From assembly GCF_023217965.1 (NCBI RefSeq), contig NZ_JALPSC010000001.1, positions 868,001 through 932,000 on the forward strand: a stretch of DNA of 64,000 nucleotides, in the 5' to 3' direction. Below are positions 17,952 through 26,640 of the stretch, piece after piece. A program made the translations under genes and the position numbers. How positions within the stretch are numbered: position 1 is the first letter of the stretch; each line of letters opens with the position of its first letter. The notes under the pieces were generated by a model that made no database searches, was not told the origin of the DNA, and saw nothing but the letters and a program-made list of their open reading frames with translations. Origin of the DNA: Prevotella sp. E13-27. Its GTDB lineage: Bacteria > Bacteroidota > Bacteroidia > Bacteroidales > Bacteroidaceae.

Positions 17952-17959
17952 CAAATATA
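17952..17959 (-). promoter_or_regulatory. Predicted -7 element of the defence operon
   Basis: On the minus strand TATATTTG matches the Bacteroidetes -7 consensus TAnnTTTG, 24 bp upstream of the XRE start at 17928. A 7-bp inverted repeat, CATTTTA (17984-17990) and TAAAATG (18004-18010), lies just upstream and could be the XRE operator. Only AT-rich DNA is otherwise seen between the two divergent genes. Confidence 0.55.
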
Positions 17960-18066
17960 GCTATAAAAGTTGATATTGGAGTTCATTTTATCTTAAAACA
18001 TATTAAAATGCGGGTTTTAGAGTATGTTTTATTACCTGAAAAGGCGATTTACTGGAGATTTTTGAT

Positions 18067-18074
18067 TATTTTTG
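18067..18074 (+). promoter_or_regulatory. Predicted -7 element of the divergent 575-aa gene
   Basis: TATTTTTG fits TAnnTTTG and lies 18 bp before the ATG at 18093, which supports that start over an in-frame TTG at 18072 that overlaps the element itself. Confidence 0.5.
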
Positions 18075-18092
18075 CAAACCAAAACATCAATA

Positions 18093-19820
18093 ATGGTATT
18101 AGAAAAGAGTCACATAAAGAAGTATGCGAGTATGCTTACGAGTGTCGCGTCTAAAGAAGATGGCATCCGTAGGTTATATAGATATGTGACGTGGCCTAAT
18201 GGAGAATTTGTTAAAAATGCCAAGGATCTTTTTGCTGCCTTATGTGAATTTGTGGTTTTCAATGAATGTGTTAAGCAACCGTTCCACCTGATAGTAAAGA
18301 ATAGAATTGAAAAAAGGATGGGGGAACTATATGCTCATATAGCAAACCTTCAGGACAAAATGCCTACTTCATTGACCTACAAAGAGGCTTTCATGGTGTT
18401 TCAGATCCTTGGGAAAGAACAAACTCAGAAGATACTCGACGTAGAGGAAGTTTCTTCATACGCCTACAATAATATCCTAAAGTCTTTGGAAGAACACAGC
18501 TATGACATTTTTGAAAAAGCATTAGGAGAAGGTGACTACAGCATGTTGATGAAGAACCTCTGGATAGTTAGATTTATATTGTTGGGAATCAGGAAACAGC
18601 CAAAATACACAGACGATTTTGAAGAGTTGTTGAAGAAAGACCAATGGCAAGATGGCGTTGATTTGTCTAAGTTCTTCAATCTGCTGGTGGATGAAGATAA
18701 ATTCATTGAAGATCGAGTAAATGAGTTCGTCCAACGATGCTTGACAGGTGATGAAACTATAGAAGTGGGTCTCGAAACTCACACCTATGATATTGTAGGA
18801 GGCTACAGCGTTATACATTATGTAGACAAAAATCGCCAATCATACAAAGATCTTAATGACACCGACAAAGAAAAGTATATAGAAAAGATATATGGCATTA
18901 CCTCTATCTCAGATGGAGCATATTATCCAGCCTGGATTGACACTTTCCATCAGAAATATCAGACTGGCCATGATATAGATAGGCTTGTCCGCAATTATGA
19001 TTCAGAAAGTGCAAATAGGAATATAGACCTCACTGTGTATTCTATAATCGGTAATCTGTTGTTCTGCCAAAGGGATGACATTGCTAAACATTTCAATGTT
19101 GAAGTTGGCAATATCTTTGTAACAGACCGTGACACTATATCCTGGGACGGGTGGGAAAGAGACATTGCTGATTTGGGTAAATATATCATCTACTACACAG
19201 CCCTGATGTTAGAAGTATATGGCTGCGTGAAAGACGTTCTTTACAAGGAAGATAGAGTTGTTCTGGAATGGCTGCTCGGTTGCTCCAAATATACAGAAGG
19301 AGTTAATTACCTTCTGAATGAGGTTTATTCTAACAAAAAGCAGTCTGTTGATGAAACAACTGACATTGTTGGCTCAGAAGTGTCGGTAATAGATACGAAC
19401 CCATTATATCCTACATTTTTGAGATCTGGAGGTCGGCTTCATAATGAGTTCTTACAGGGCTTGATATGCAAGAAGTATCTCCCTCAATGGTTCAATAACA
19501 AGACCAACGACCCCTTATATATTAAATATGTGTTCTTTGGCAGCGGAATCGAACCGAAAGAAAAAATGGTATTCACTGGAAGTAAAACCGAACTAACTAT
19601 ATTCGTACTTTTCCTAAGTAAAGGCTACGGTAAGAGTGAGATTTGGAGCTACTTCAATCAATATATTGTTGACAAGAATGGGAAGCCTGTCTTTGCAAAG
19701 AATGCCCGTTCTAATGTCAAGGAGAATTTATTGGACGCAGAGGACAGGATGCGTCAAGCTCTAATGGAGATGGCAGGGAATAATAAACTGTCAAAAGAGA
19801 TCTTTGAAGACTTGAAATGA
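18093..19820 (+). CDS. 575-residue protein of unknown family, divergent from the defence operon
   Basis: Starts at ATG 18093 ([15 protein letters not shown]). No signal peptide, no membrane span and no nucleotide-binding motif. It looks like a mainly alpha-helical, acidic, cytosolic protein, with aromatic-rich segments such as [16 protein letters not shown] (about 275-290) and [18 protein letters not shown] near residue 475. I do not recognise a family. It has the island's AT-rich base use and shares its upstream region with the XRE regulator, so it may be co-regulated with the operon. It ends about 30 bp before the comM remnant and is the last island gene on this side. Accessory, inhibitor or recombination-directing roles are all possible. 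Confidence 0.75.
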   Translation: MVLEKSHIKKYASMLTSVASKEDGIRRLYRYVTWPNGEFVKNAKDLFAALCEFVVFNECVKQPFHLIVKNRIEKRMGELYAHIANLQDKMPTSLTYKEAFMVFQILGKEQTQKILDVEEVSSYAYNNILKSLEEHSYDIFEKALGEGDYSMLMKNLWIVRFILLGIRKQPKYTDDFEELLKKDQWQDGVDLSKFFNLLVDEDKFIEDRVNEFVQRCLTGDETIEVGLETHTYDIVGGYSVIHYVDKNRQSYKDLNDTDKEKYIEKIYGITSISDGAYYPAWIDTFHQKYQTGHDIDRLVRNYDSESANRNIDLTVYSIIGNLLFCQRDDIAKHFNVEVGNIFVTDRDTISWDGWERDIADLGKYIIYYTALMLEVYGCVKDVLYKEDRVVLEWLLGCSKYTEGVNYLLNEVYSNKKQSVDETTDIVGSEVSVIDTNPLYPTFLRSGGRLHNEFLQGLICKKYLPQWFNNKTNDPLYIKYVFFGSGIEPKEKMVFTGSKTELTIFVLFLSKGYGKSEIWSYFNQYIVDKNGKPVFAKNARSNVKENLLDAEDRMRQALMEMAGNNKLSKEIFEDLK

Positions 19821-19839
19821 GAAGGAGAAGGTTAAGAAC

Positions 19840-19870
19840 CCGTAAAATCGGTTATAATTTAATAATGATT
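19840..19870. other. Right end of the island: junction with comM
   Basis: AT-rich sequence changes within a few codons to GC-richer comM sequence. The encoded frame changes from non-homologous [12 protein letters not shown] to [15 protein letters not shown], where intact comM proteins have GGHN in front of the same [13 protein letters not shown]. The crossover therefore lies at or just before the Walker A codons. The matching left junction and the first ~200 codons of comM must lie outside the window. Confidence 0.7.
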
Positions 19871-20758
19871 GGTCCTCCTGGCTCGGGCAAGTCTATGATG
19901 GCTAAGCGTCTGCCAAGCATACTGCCGCCTCTCACCCTGGCTGAGAGCCTTGAGACGACACAGATACACTCCGTGGCGGGCAAACTGAAGAAAGGCACGT
20001 CGCTAATATCACAACGCCCTTTCCGCTCACCTCATCACAGTATTTCACAAGTTGCTCTCGTAGGCGGAGGTACGAACCCGCAGCCAGGCGAAATCTCGCT
20101 TGCCCACAACGGCGTGCTCTTCTGTGACGAGCTGCCAGAGTTCAACCGAAGCGTTCTAGAGGTGATGCGTCAGCCTCTTGAAGACCGTCGCATAACCATA
20201 AGCCGTGCGAAATATTCCATCGACTATCCCTGCTCATTCATGTTTGTCGCCTCCATGAATCCATGTCCATGCGGTTATTATGGCGATCCGAACCATCAAT
20301 GTGCATGCACCCCAGGTCAGATTCAGCGCTACATGAACAAGATCAGTGGTCCCCTACTCGACCGCATAGACATACACTGTGAGATACAGGCCGTACCTTT
20401 CTCTGAACTGTCACAGATGCAACCTGGTGAACCCTCCGCTGCCATCCGCGAGCGAGTCATTGCCGCCCGCAGGATTCAGGAGGAGCGCTTCAAGCCCTAC
20501 AAGGGCATCCACTGCAACGCCATGATGACGGAGCGCATGCTCCATGAGTTTGCCGAGCCCGATGCCCAGTCACTCGAAATGTTGCGTATGGCCATGGAAC
20601 GTCTGAAGCTCTCCGCCCGTGCCTACAGCCGCATCCTCAAAGTAGCCCGCACCATAGCCGACCTCGCTGGCAGCGAGAAGGTACAGTCCATGCACATAGC
20701 CGAAGCAATCGGCTACCGTAACCTCGACCGCGGTGACTGGGCGGAGCGAGGGATATAG
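19850..20758 (+). pseudogene. comM: comM (yifB) 3' fragment, disrupted by the island
   Basis: The fragment encodes about 302 residues: Walker A GPPGSGKS, a Walker B-like LFCDELPEF, the [12 protein letters not shown] zinc-finger-like motif, the DRIDIHCE sensor region and the C-terminal helical domain. Intact YifB/ComM proteins have about 510 residues; the N-terminal Lon-protease-like domain (~200 residues) is missing. ComM is a hexameric branch-migration helicase used in natural transformation. An open frame continues upstream to an ATG at 19817 overlapping the previous stop, but those codons belong to the island. The remnant should be inactive as a helicase unless the element excises. Confidence 0.85.
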
Positions 20759-20790
20759 TAAAAAAATGAGACGGTTCTCATGAACCGCCC
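20759..20790 (-). terminator. Intrinsic terminator of the sensor kinase operon
   Basis: On the minus strand the hairpin CGGTTCATGAGAACCG (20772-20787) is followed by CTCATTTTTTT. It lies 46 bp below the kinase stop. Confidence 0.65.
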
Positions 20791-20835
20791 CATAACAATC
20801 TAATAAAATATTGAGTTTCTATTAGTAAATCGGTA

Positions 20836-22674
20836 TCATTGTTCTTTCGGAACCTCAAGAATAAAGCGGCAACCGTCATGATAGTTGCTATCGAGAGTAA
20901 GATTTCCACCCAAGCTGATAGCGTGACGCTTGGACAAAGCAAGACCGAGGCCGAGGCCTTCACTCAGGTCGTTGACCTTGATAAACGGTTGGAATATCTG
21001 TTCAGCAGAGGATTCGCTGATGCCTGGACCAGTGTCCTGCACAATAAAACGGAGAGTAGTATCGGTCTCTACGATTTCAAGAGATATATTCTGCCCATCC
21101 GAGTATTTGGCAGCATTATATAGCAGCTCACGCAGACTACGCATGAGGAACAGGTGATTCGTGGTAATGGTAACATCGTCAGGAACAGATGTTTTGACGC
21201 TTATCTCAATATCTGGGAAATGTATGTGCATATATCCGATACACTCCTGTGCCACAGCATTACATACAATGCGTTCGTTATGGGAGCTCTGAATTTCTTC
21301 GTTAGCTCCAGTTTCAGAGCTATCGAAGAGCATCAACACAAGACGCTCCAGCGCCATGGCATTGTGCTTCATCGTTTTAGTAATTGACGTAGCCTCCTCT
21401 TCAGAAAGGACTGCATGGCTGATGCTGTCACGCAACACCTGAGCAAAGCCAAGGATGATGTTCAGCGGGGTGCGTATCTGGTGTGTCACATTCTGCATGA
21501 AGATGGTCTTGCGCTTGGCAGCCTCCTCTGCCTTTTGGGTGGCCACGACAAGTTCTTCATTGCGCGACTTAGTCTGATCAACAGTATAACGTATGCTTCC
21601 CATGTGGAAGTTAAGAGACTGTAGCATCACGGCAAAACTATTCTGCAGACGACCTATGACATCCTTACGCTCTGTCTTGGGGATATGGGTCTCATAGTTA
21701 CATCCAGCTATACGCTCCAACTTTTCCAACAGCAGTCCAAGTGGACGTATGGCTTGAAGGACAGTGTGCCGCGAGAGTATCATTATGACAACGAAGCCAA
21801 TGGCAAGGAGCATTATGACAATGTTTGTAAGCCAATAGTGCAACCTCAGAATATCGTCGTCCGGACATACTAAGGCAATACTCCAGTCGGTACCATCAAT
21901 AGGTCGGTAGCAGACTATGCAATCCTCTCCACGAACATTGACATTCATCATGCCTCTGGCTCCTGAGGTCATCTCGTAGCCAAGTGCTATGAGGTCAGGA
22001 TGCTTAACAGGGTCAATATCGGTGAAGATCGTCTTCGCGTAAATCTTTGTTGTATCAGGATGTACGAGGTATTCTCCACTACTGCCAAGCAACACGAAGT
22101 ATGCGTTCTTATATGAAACGAGCATTGTGTCGAGCACAGTGGATATAGAGTCCATAGACATTCCTGCAGAGAGAATGCCTGCAAAGCTACCGTCAGCACC
22201 ATGTATTGGCATGCAGTAGAAAGCCGTGAGGGAGTCTTCATGTGAGGCCTCGTCATAGTCATTCACAGATGGAGACACCCATTGCGCCTTGCCATGTTCC
22301 AATACAGCGGTGTAGCGACGCTGTTGCATTAGCATTCCCACAGTATCAGTGGCAGAGGTTATATGACAACTGCTCACGTTACGGTTCAGCGAGGCTATAC
22401 GATGTGAATAGTGATGAAGCATGTCATTGCTAAGACTCTCATTTTCCATCACCCATTGATTTGCCTTAGCAGCCGTCTCAACAGTTCCCATCTTTGTCTT
22501 CACGCGATGGGCTGTGGTGTTAAGCACGCTGTTCACATGCCTTGCAGCCTCGTTGCGTATAAGTTTCTTAGACTGCATATAGAATATTCCCAAAGACAGC
22601 ATGAAAAGAGGTATAGCCAACAACAGGATAACGACACTGAGCTTCATGGAAAGGTTACTGCGAATCCTAATCAT
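20836..22674 (-). CDS. Membrane sensor histidine kinase (dCache-HAMP-HisKA-HATPase)
   Basis: 612 residues. TM span at ~12-32, a periplasmic dCache-like sensor to ~280 (double PAS-like; DTVGML, YFVLLGSSGEYLVHPDT), second TM at ~285-305, HAMP, then HisKA with the phospho-acceptor in QNVTHQIRTPLN (about H398) and an HATPase domain with N box ELLYNAAKY, DTGPGI and GLGLGLALSKRHA. All catalytic boxes are present. No response regulator is adjacent, so the partner is elsewhere. Its ATG overlaps the stop of the upstream sensor gene (ATGA), which implies coupled production of the two proteins. Confidence 0.9.
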   Translation of the reverse strand: MIRIRSNLSMKLSVVILLLAIPLFMLSLGIFYMQSKKLIRNEAARHVNSVLNTTAHRVKTKMGTVETAAKANQWVMENESLSNDMLHHYSHRIASLNRNVSSCHITSATDTVGMLMQQRRYTAVLEHGKAQWVSPSVNDYDEASHEDSLTAFYCMPIHGADGSFAGILSAGMSMDSISTVLDTMLVSYKNAYFVLLGSSGEYLVHPDTTKIYAKTIFTDIDPVKHPDLIALGYEMTSGARGMMNVNVRGEDCIVCYRPIDGTDWSIALVCPDDDILRLHYWLTNIVIMLLAIGFVVIMILSRHTVLQAIRPLGLLLEKLERIAGCNYETHIPKTERKDVIGRLQNSFAVMLQSLNFHMGSIRYTVDQTKSRNEELVVATQKAEEAAKRKTIFMQNVTHQIRTPLNIILGFAQVLRDSISHAVLSEEEATSITKTMKHNAMALERLVLMLFDSSETGANEEIQSSHNERIVCNAVAQECIGYMHIHFPDIEISVKTSVPDDVTITTNHLFLMRSLRELLYNAAKYSDGQNISLEIVETDTTLRFIVQDTGPGISESSAEQIFQPFIKVNDLSEGLGLGLALSKRHAISLGGNLTLDSNYHDGCRFILEVPKEQ

Positions 22675-24176
22675 GATTCACCTCCTTTCTCTTCATCTCC
22701 AGAAGACACGTTAAGCAGGTCATTGAGCAGTTCGGTAATGATCTTTGTTTGATGCTGTATGGTTTCAACCTCCCTGTCTGCCTGCAGATATACTTTAACA
22801 GAGGCTTTCTCGCCAAAAGAGGAAGACAACTGACAAAGCTCATCCACACTATCAGAGATTATCTTGGCCGGTGGAATCATCTGGTTGGTCATGTTATGAA
22901 GGAATACAGTCTTCATGCTGTCTGCCTTGTTTGCCCTCTCATAGGCATCGCGCAGTCCTTCGCCACGCTCTTTCAGTGTTGTTGTCAGTTGTTCCAATTC
23001 ACTCATATTGGCCGATAGCGACTCCTGCATCTGCCGGAAGTGCTCCTGCAACTGACCAACCTCGTCCTTACGATGTGTAGGACCAACGACTTCGTCATAA
23101 TGCCCTTCAGCTATCCGCTGTGCCTTCTTTGCAAGTATGCGCAAAGGCAGCAGCTGCCTGTGGGTGAGGAAACGGCAAAGAATAAAGAACAGAACTAAGC
23201 CTACTGCGCCAATGGCAAGTACATAGTATATCAAACGGTTGTAATCACCAAAGATGTCATCCTTTGGATAAACAACACCCACGCTCCAACCAAGATTCTC
23301 ATTAGTACGGCCTGGCACAGACACACGCTGGAACGGCTTATAGAATACATAACATTCCCTGCCATCCATTTTAAAGCGTTTGTAACCTGTCTCGCCAGCC
23401 ACCATAGCCTCTGCAGCCTCACGAATAGAAGGGTCACCGCCATTCTCTACCTGCGTGAACACCGTCTGATGGAGCAACTTGGCAGTATCGGGATAGACTA
23501 TGAATGAGCCATTGCGTCCCAAGAGTGTAGAATAGCCATTCTCCGACGGTTTGGCTTCGAGGACAATCTTTGAGAACGAGTCCAATGAAACATTAACAGC
23601 AACGACGCCTATGCGTTGTCCTTTATAATTATAGAAAGGCAGACAGAAGCTCGTCACTGCAACATCTTCATCGTCCTTCAATGGGTCTGTCCATAAGGCA
23701 CGACCAGTGCTCATAGGCTCCGAATACCATAGCTGCTCAGTATATGGTTCACCGTTAGCAGGCGACAATGAGGTCACAATGCGGTCACCCTTACGATGCG
23801 CATAGACAACATAACGCTCATAATCTGGAAAATAATTGGGAGCGAAAGCAATGGCACAACTATGAATATAGGCGTTACTCTCAATAAAGCGACGACTATA
23901 TGTTGGCATGAGGTCTGGATTATTGAGATGCATGAGCATATCAACACAGACATTACCCATTGCCTGCTCAACACTTAACAGAATATTGTCCATATTCTGA
24001 ACAGTGCCCTCTAATGTCTGACTGGCATTTTGGAGTGCTTCTTCCTTCAGAACCTTACGAGAGAAATAGAACATAATACCCAATGACACTGACAGGAGCA
24101 GTGCTATTGCGCAAAAGATCCTCAGGCTAATCCTAAAGGACAAGGTTTTGGTGATTATTGTTGGCTGGTTAGTCAT
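22671..24176 (-). CDS. dCache-HAMP sensor with degenerate, truncated kinase region
   Basis: 501 residues from ATG at 24176 (MTNQPTIITK); a GTG 17 codons earlier lies upstream of the predicted promoter. TM, dCache sensor (FLLGRNG-like fold, GYSTLLGRNGSFIVYPDT), second TM near 325-345, HAMP (about 350-400) and a coiled coil. The segment FLHNMTNQMIPPAKII aligns with the H box of the neighbouring kinase, but Asn replaces the phospho-acceptor His and there is no ATPase domain. Similar degenerate helices precede SpoIIE-type phosphatase domains in other Bacteroidetes proteins; none is present here. It probably modulates or heterodimerises with the downstream kinase. Confidence 0.8.
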   Translation of the reverse strand: MTNQPTIITKTLSFRISLRIFCAIALLLSVSLGIMFYFSRKVLKEEALQNASQTLEGTVQNMDNILLSVEQAMGNVCVDMLMHLNNPDLMPTYSRRFIESNAYIHSCAIAFAPNYFPDYERYVVYAHRKGDRIVTSLSPANGEPYTEQLWYSEPMSTGRALWTDPLKDDEDVAVTSFCLPFYNYKGQRIGVVAVNVSLDSFSKIVLEAKPSENGYSTLLGRNGSFIVYPDTAKLLHQTVFTQVENGGDPSIREAAEAMVAGETGYKRFKMDGRECYVFYKPFQRVSVPGRTNENLGWSVGVVYPKDDIFGDYNRLIYYVLAIGAVGLVLFFILCRFLTHRQLLPLRILAKKAQRIAEGHYDEVVGPTHRKDEVGQLQEHFRQMQESLSANMSELEQLTTTLKERGEGLRDAYERANKADSMKTVFLHNMTNQMIPPAKIISDSVDELCQLSSSFGEKASVKVYLQADREVETIQHQTKIITELLNDLLNVSSGDEEKGGES

Positions 24177-24185
24177 AATCTGGGA

Positions 24186-24193
24186 CAAAGATA
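24186..24193 (-). promoter_or_regulatory. Predicted -7 element of the sensor pair
   Basis: TATCTTTG on the minus strand matches TAnnTTTG, 9 bp upstream of the ATG at 24176, so the leader would be very short. Confidence 0.45.
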
Positions 24194-24256
24194 ATAATAA
24201 TCTTAACAATCTCACACAAAACGGCACTTTTTTTTCGTCATCTCGCTAACCTTTCT

Positions 24257-24264
24257 TACCTTTG
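24257..24264 (+). promoter_or_regulatory. Predicted -7 element of rmuC
   Basis: TACCTTTG matches TAnnTTTG, 28 bp before the rmuC ATG, and is divergent from the sensor-pair promoter. Confidence 0.55.
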
Positions 24265-24292
24265 CATAAAATATTACTAAAACAGAAAGGAA

Positions 24293-25702
24293 ATGGAACT
24301 CTATCTCATCATAGGCATCATAGCCATTGTAATCATGGCAGCCCTCGGTTACTACTTCGGCAATCAGGGTAAGAAGGAACTCATAGACAACTACTCACGA
24401 CAACTCGACACACAGAAGGCTGAACACGAGAAGCGCACTGAAACGCTTAAGGATCTCTATGAGCAACAGATAGAAAACCTCAAACACTCTTTTGAACAGC
24501 AGGCGGAGCAGATGAAGAATGCTCACGAACAACAGCTAAACCAGATTAAAGAATCTCACGAAAAGCAGATTGCCGCTCTGAAAGAGATGAACGAAGAGCA
24601 GGTGAAAAGTCAGTTGGAACTGATACGTGAGCAGATGCAGACAACCTCAGAGAAGGTATTGAAGCAACGGCAGGACGAGCTAGGTACGCAGAACAAGGAG
24701 CAGGTTTCGAAAATCATTGACCCGCTGCAGAAGAGCTTGAAGGACATGCAGGAGGCTCTCGACAAGACGAAAGAGCAACAGACGGAAGCGCTCACCCGAC
24801 TTGACGAGACCATTAAGATAAACATGCAGAAGAGTCAAGCCATAGGCGAGACTGCCGACCGCCTGACACGCGCTCTGACGGGCGAGGTGAAAGTGCAGGG
24901 CAACTTCGGCGAGCTGAAGTTGAAACAGCTGCTGGAAGACCTGGAGCTGAAAGAAGGAGAGCAGTTCGACACCCAAGAGACCCTTAAAGACAAAGACGGA
25001 CGCCTTGCTAAGGGTGACGATGGTCGCGGTCTCATTCCCGACTTCATACTCCACTTCCCCAATAACCGCCACGTAGTGGTAGATTCGAAGATGTCGCTCA
25101 CAGACTACGAACGTTACATGAACGCTGAAGACGGCACGCCCGAGAAGAGCCTGTACCTCAAAGCCCACATAGAAAGCGTGAGAGCACAAGTGAAACGTCT
25201 TGCCAAGAAGGAATATACGAAATATCTGCCTGAGGGCTACAACCGCCTGAACTTTGCCATCATGTATGTGCCTATAGAGGGTGCACTGAACCTCGCACTG
25301 CTCAACGACTCCACTCTCTGGCGCGAAGCCTATGACGAAGGCGTCATGATTCTCGGACCTCAGACTATGTACATGAACCTGCGTGTGCTGGAGATGATGT
25401 GGACACAGGTGCGCCAATTGAAGAACCAACAGGCAATGATGGATGCTGCCAACACGGTTATAGACCGCGTACAGGATTTCGGTATGAGATTCATGGATGT
25501 GGAGTCAAGCATGCAAGACACCATAAAGAAGATTACCCGTCTTAAAATCACTACTGCCGACAGCGGTCCGAGCATCATCACTGCTGCAAAAAACCTGCTG
25601 AAAGCCGGCGCAAAGGAAAACAAGAAAAAGAAGACTCTAGAAGAGATGGACAACACGATGTTCCTCGACTCAGAGACGGATTACGACAAAGAACAGCAAT
25701 AA
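24293..25702 (+). CDS. rmuC: DNA recombination protein RmuC
   Basis: 469 residues. One N-terminal membrane span (residues 3-23), a Gln/Glu/Lys-rich coiled coil to ~190, then the RmuC domain: VQGNFGELKLKQLL, PDFILHFPNNRHVVVDSKMSL with the nuclease-like D and D-x-K, and VPIEGALNLAL. RmuC limits inversions at short inverted repeats and restrains recombination. It is followed 16 bp later by a ComEA-like gene, so the two probably form an operon; comM lies upstream, giving a loose group of DNA uptake and recombination genes. Confidence 0.93.
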   Translation: MELYLIIGIIAIVIMAALGYYFGNQGKKELIDNYSRQLDTQKAEHEKRTETLKDLYEQQIENLKHSFEQQAEQMKNAHEQQLNQIKESHEKQIAALKEMNEEQVKSQLELIREQMQTTSEKVLKQRQDELGTQNKEQVSKIIDPLQKSLKDMQEALDKTKEQQTEALTRLDETIKINMQKSQAIGETADRLTRALTGEVKVQGNFGELKLKQLLEDLELKEGEQFDTQETLKDKDGRLAKGDDGRGLIPDFILHFPNNRHVVVDSKMSLTDYERYMNAEDGTPEKSLYLKAHIESVRAQVKRLAKKEYTKYLPEGYNRLNFAIMYVPIEGALNLALLNDSTLWREAYDEGVMILGPQTMYMNLRVLEMMWTQVRQLKNQQAMMDAANTVIDRVQDFGMRFMDVESSMQDTIKKITRLKITTADSGPSIITAAKNLLKAGAKENKKKKTLEEMDNTMFLDSETDYDKEQQ

Positions 25703-25718
25703 CAGTCATCTATAAGCC

Positions 25719-26612
25719 ATGTCAAACACTTTTTTCCGACTCCATCATAACGATCGTCAGATGTTGACAGCCTTGTTGCTGATAGCCACGGTCATACTAG
25801 GTTTAATGCTGTTCTTTGAAGATGCTGATATCACTACATCCGAACCTCAAGGGATGCTCGCTGCTGACAGCACTAGACACGCTGAAAAAGACGTGAAGAG
25901 AACAGATAGAGGAAACTATGATGAGGATTCAGAAACACAGCACGAGCTGTTCACCTTTGACCCAAACACCGCCACAGCCTCCGAACTGCTACGATTAGGT
26001 CTTCCCAACGGAATGGTTCGTGGCATAATCAAATACAGATCAAAGGGCGGGCGATACATGCAGAAAGAGGATTTCGCGAGAGTGCCGGGACTATCACTGA
26101 AGGACTATCACGATCTGGAACCCTACATAACTATTGCTGCCGACTTCCAACAAGCATCGCTCTACGTTAAGTCTGCAAAGAAAGACACGCTCCACCACGC
26201 TATTCCTCAGAAACTGAAAGAGGGTGAGACTATTGACCTTGCCAATGCCGATACAACAATGCTGAAGCGTGTGCCAGGCATTGGCTCTCACTTTGCACGC
26301 AAGATAGCAGAACACAGGCAGCGGTTGGGCGGGTTTGTCAGTGTGGACCAGTTAGACGACATTGAGATGTTCCCAACAGAAGCAAAGCGTTATTTCACGC
26401 TCACAGCCGGCAACAATGTCAAACGAATTAACATCAACCAGATGTCACTGAAAGAACTGCGCCAACACCCATATCTCAACTACTATCAGGCACGCACAAT
26501 AACTGAGATGAGGCGAAAGAACGGACCATTGAAAAGTCTTGACGAACTTCGTCTGTCGCCATATTTCCCTGACGAAGTACGCCAGCGGTTGGCGCCCTAC
26601 GTAGAATTCTGA
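25719..26612 (+). CDS. ComEA-like helix-hairpin-helix protein
   Basis: 297 residues. A single N-terminal membrane span (about 15-33) precedes a low-complexity linker and three helix-hairpin-helix repeats beginning near FDPNTATASELLRLGLP (~85), LANADTTMLKRVPGIGSHF (~175) and ININQMSLKELRQHP (~235). HhH tandems bind DNA without sequence specificity; ComEA family members do this at the cell envelope during DNA uptake. Most ComEA proteins carry a single pair, so this one is long. Uptake function is inferred from family and from comM/rmuC nearby. Confidence 0.85.
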   Translation: MSNTFFRLHHNDRQMLTALLLIATVILGLMLFFEDADITTSEPQGMLAADSTRHAEKDVKRTDRGNYDEDSETQHELFTFDPNTATASELLRLGLPNGMVRGIIKYRSKGGRYMQKEDFARVPGLSLKDYHDLEPYITIAADFQQASLYVKSAKKDTLHHAIPQKLKEGETIDLANADTTMLKRVPGIGSHFARKIAEHRQRLGGFVSVDQLDDIEMFPTEAKRYFTLTAGNNVKRININQMSLKELRQHPYLNYYQARTITEMRRKNGPLKSLDELRLSPYFPDEVRQRLAPYVEF

Positions 26613-26640
26613 AGCCAAGATCTACATTCTTTCCTTTAAG

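Noticed and set aside
24680..25429. 249-codon frame antisense to rmuC
   Set aside because: The opposite strand encodes a complete RmuC; the antisense product is His/Leu/Val-rich shadow sequence.
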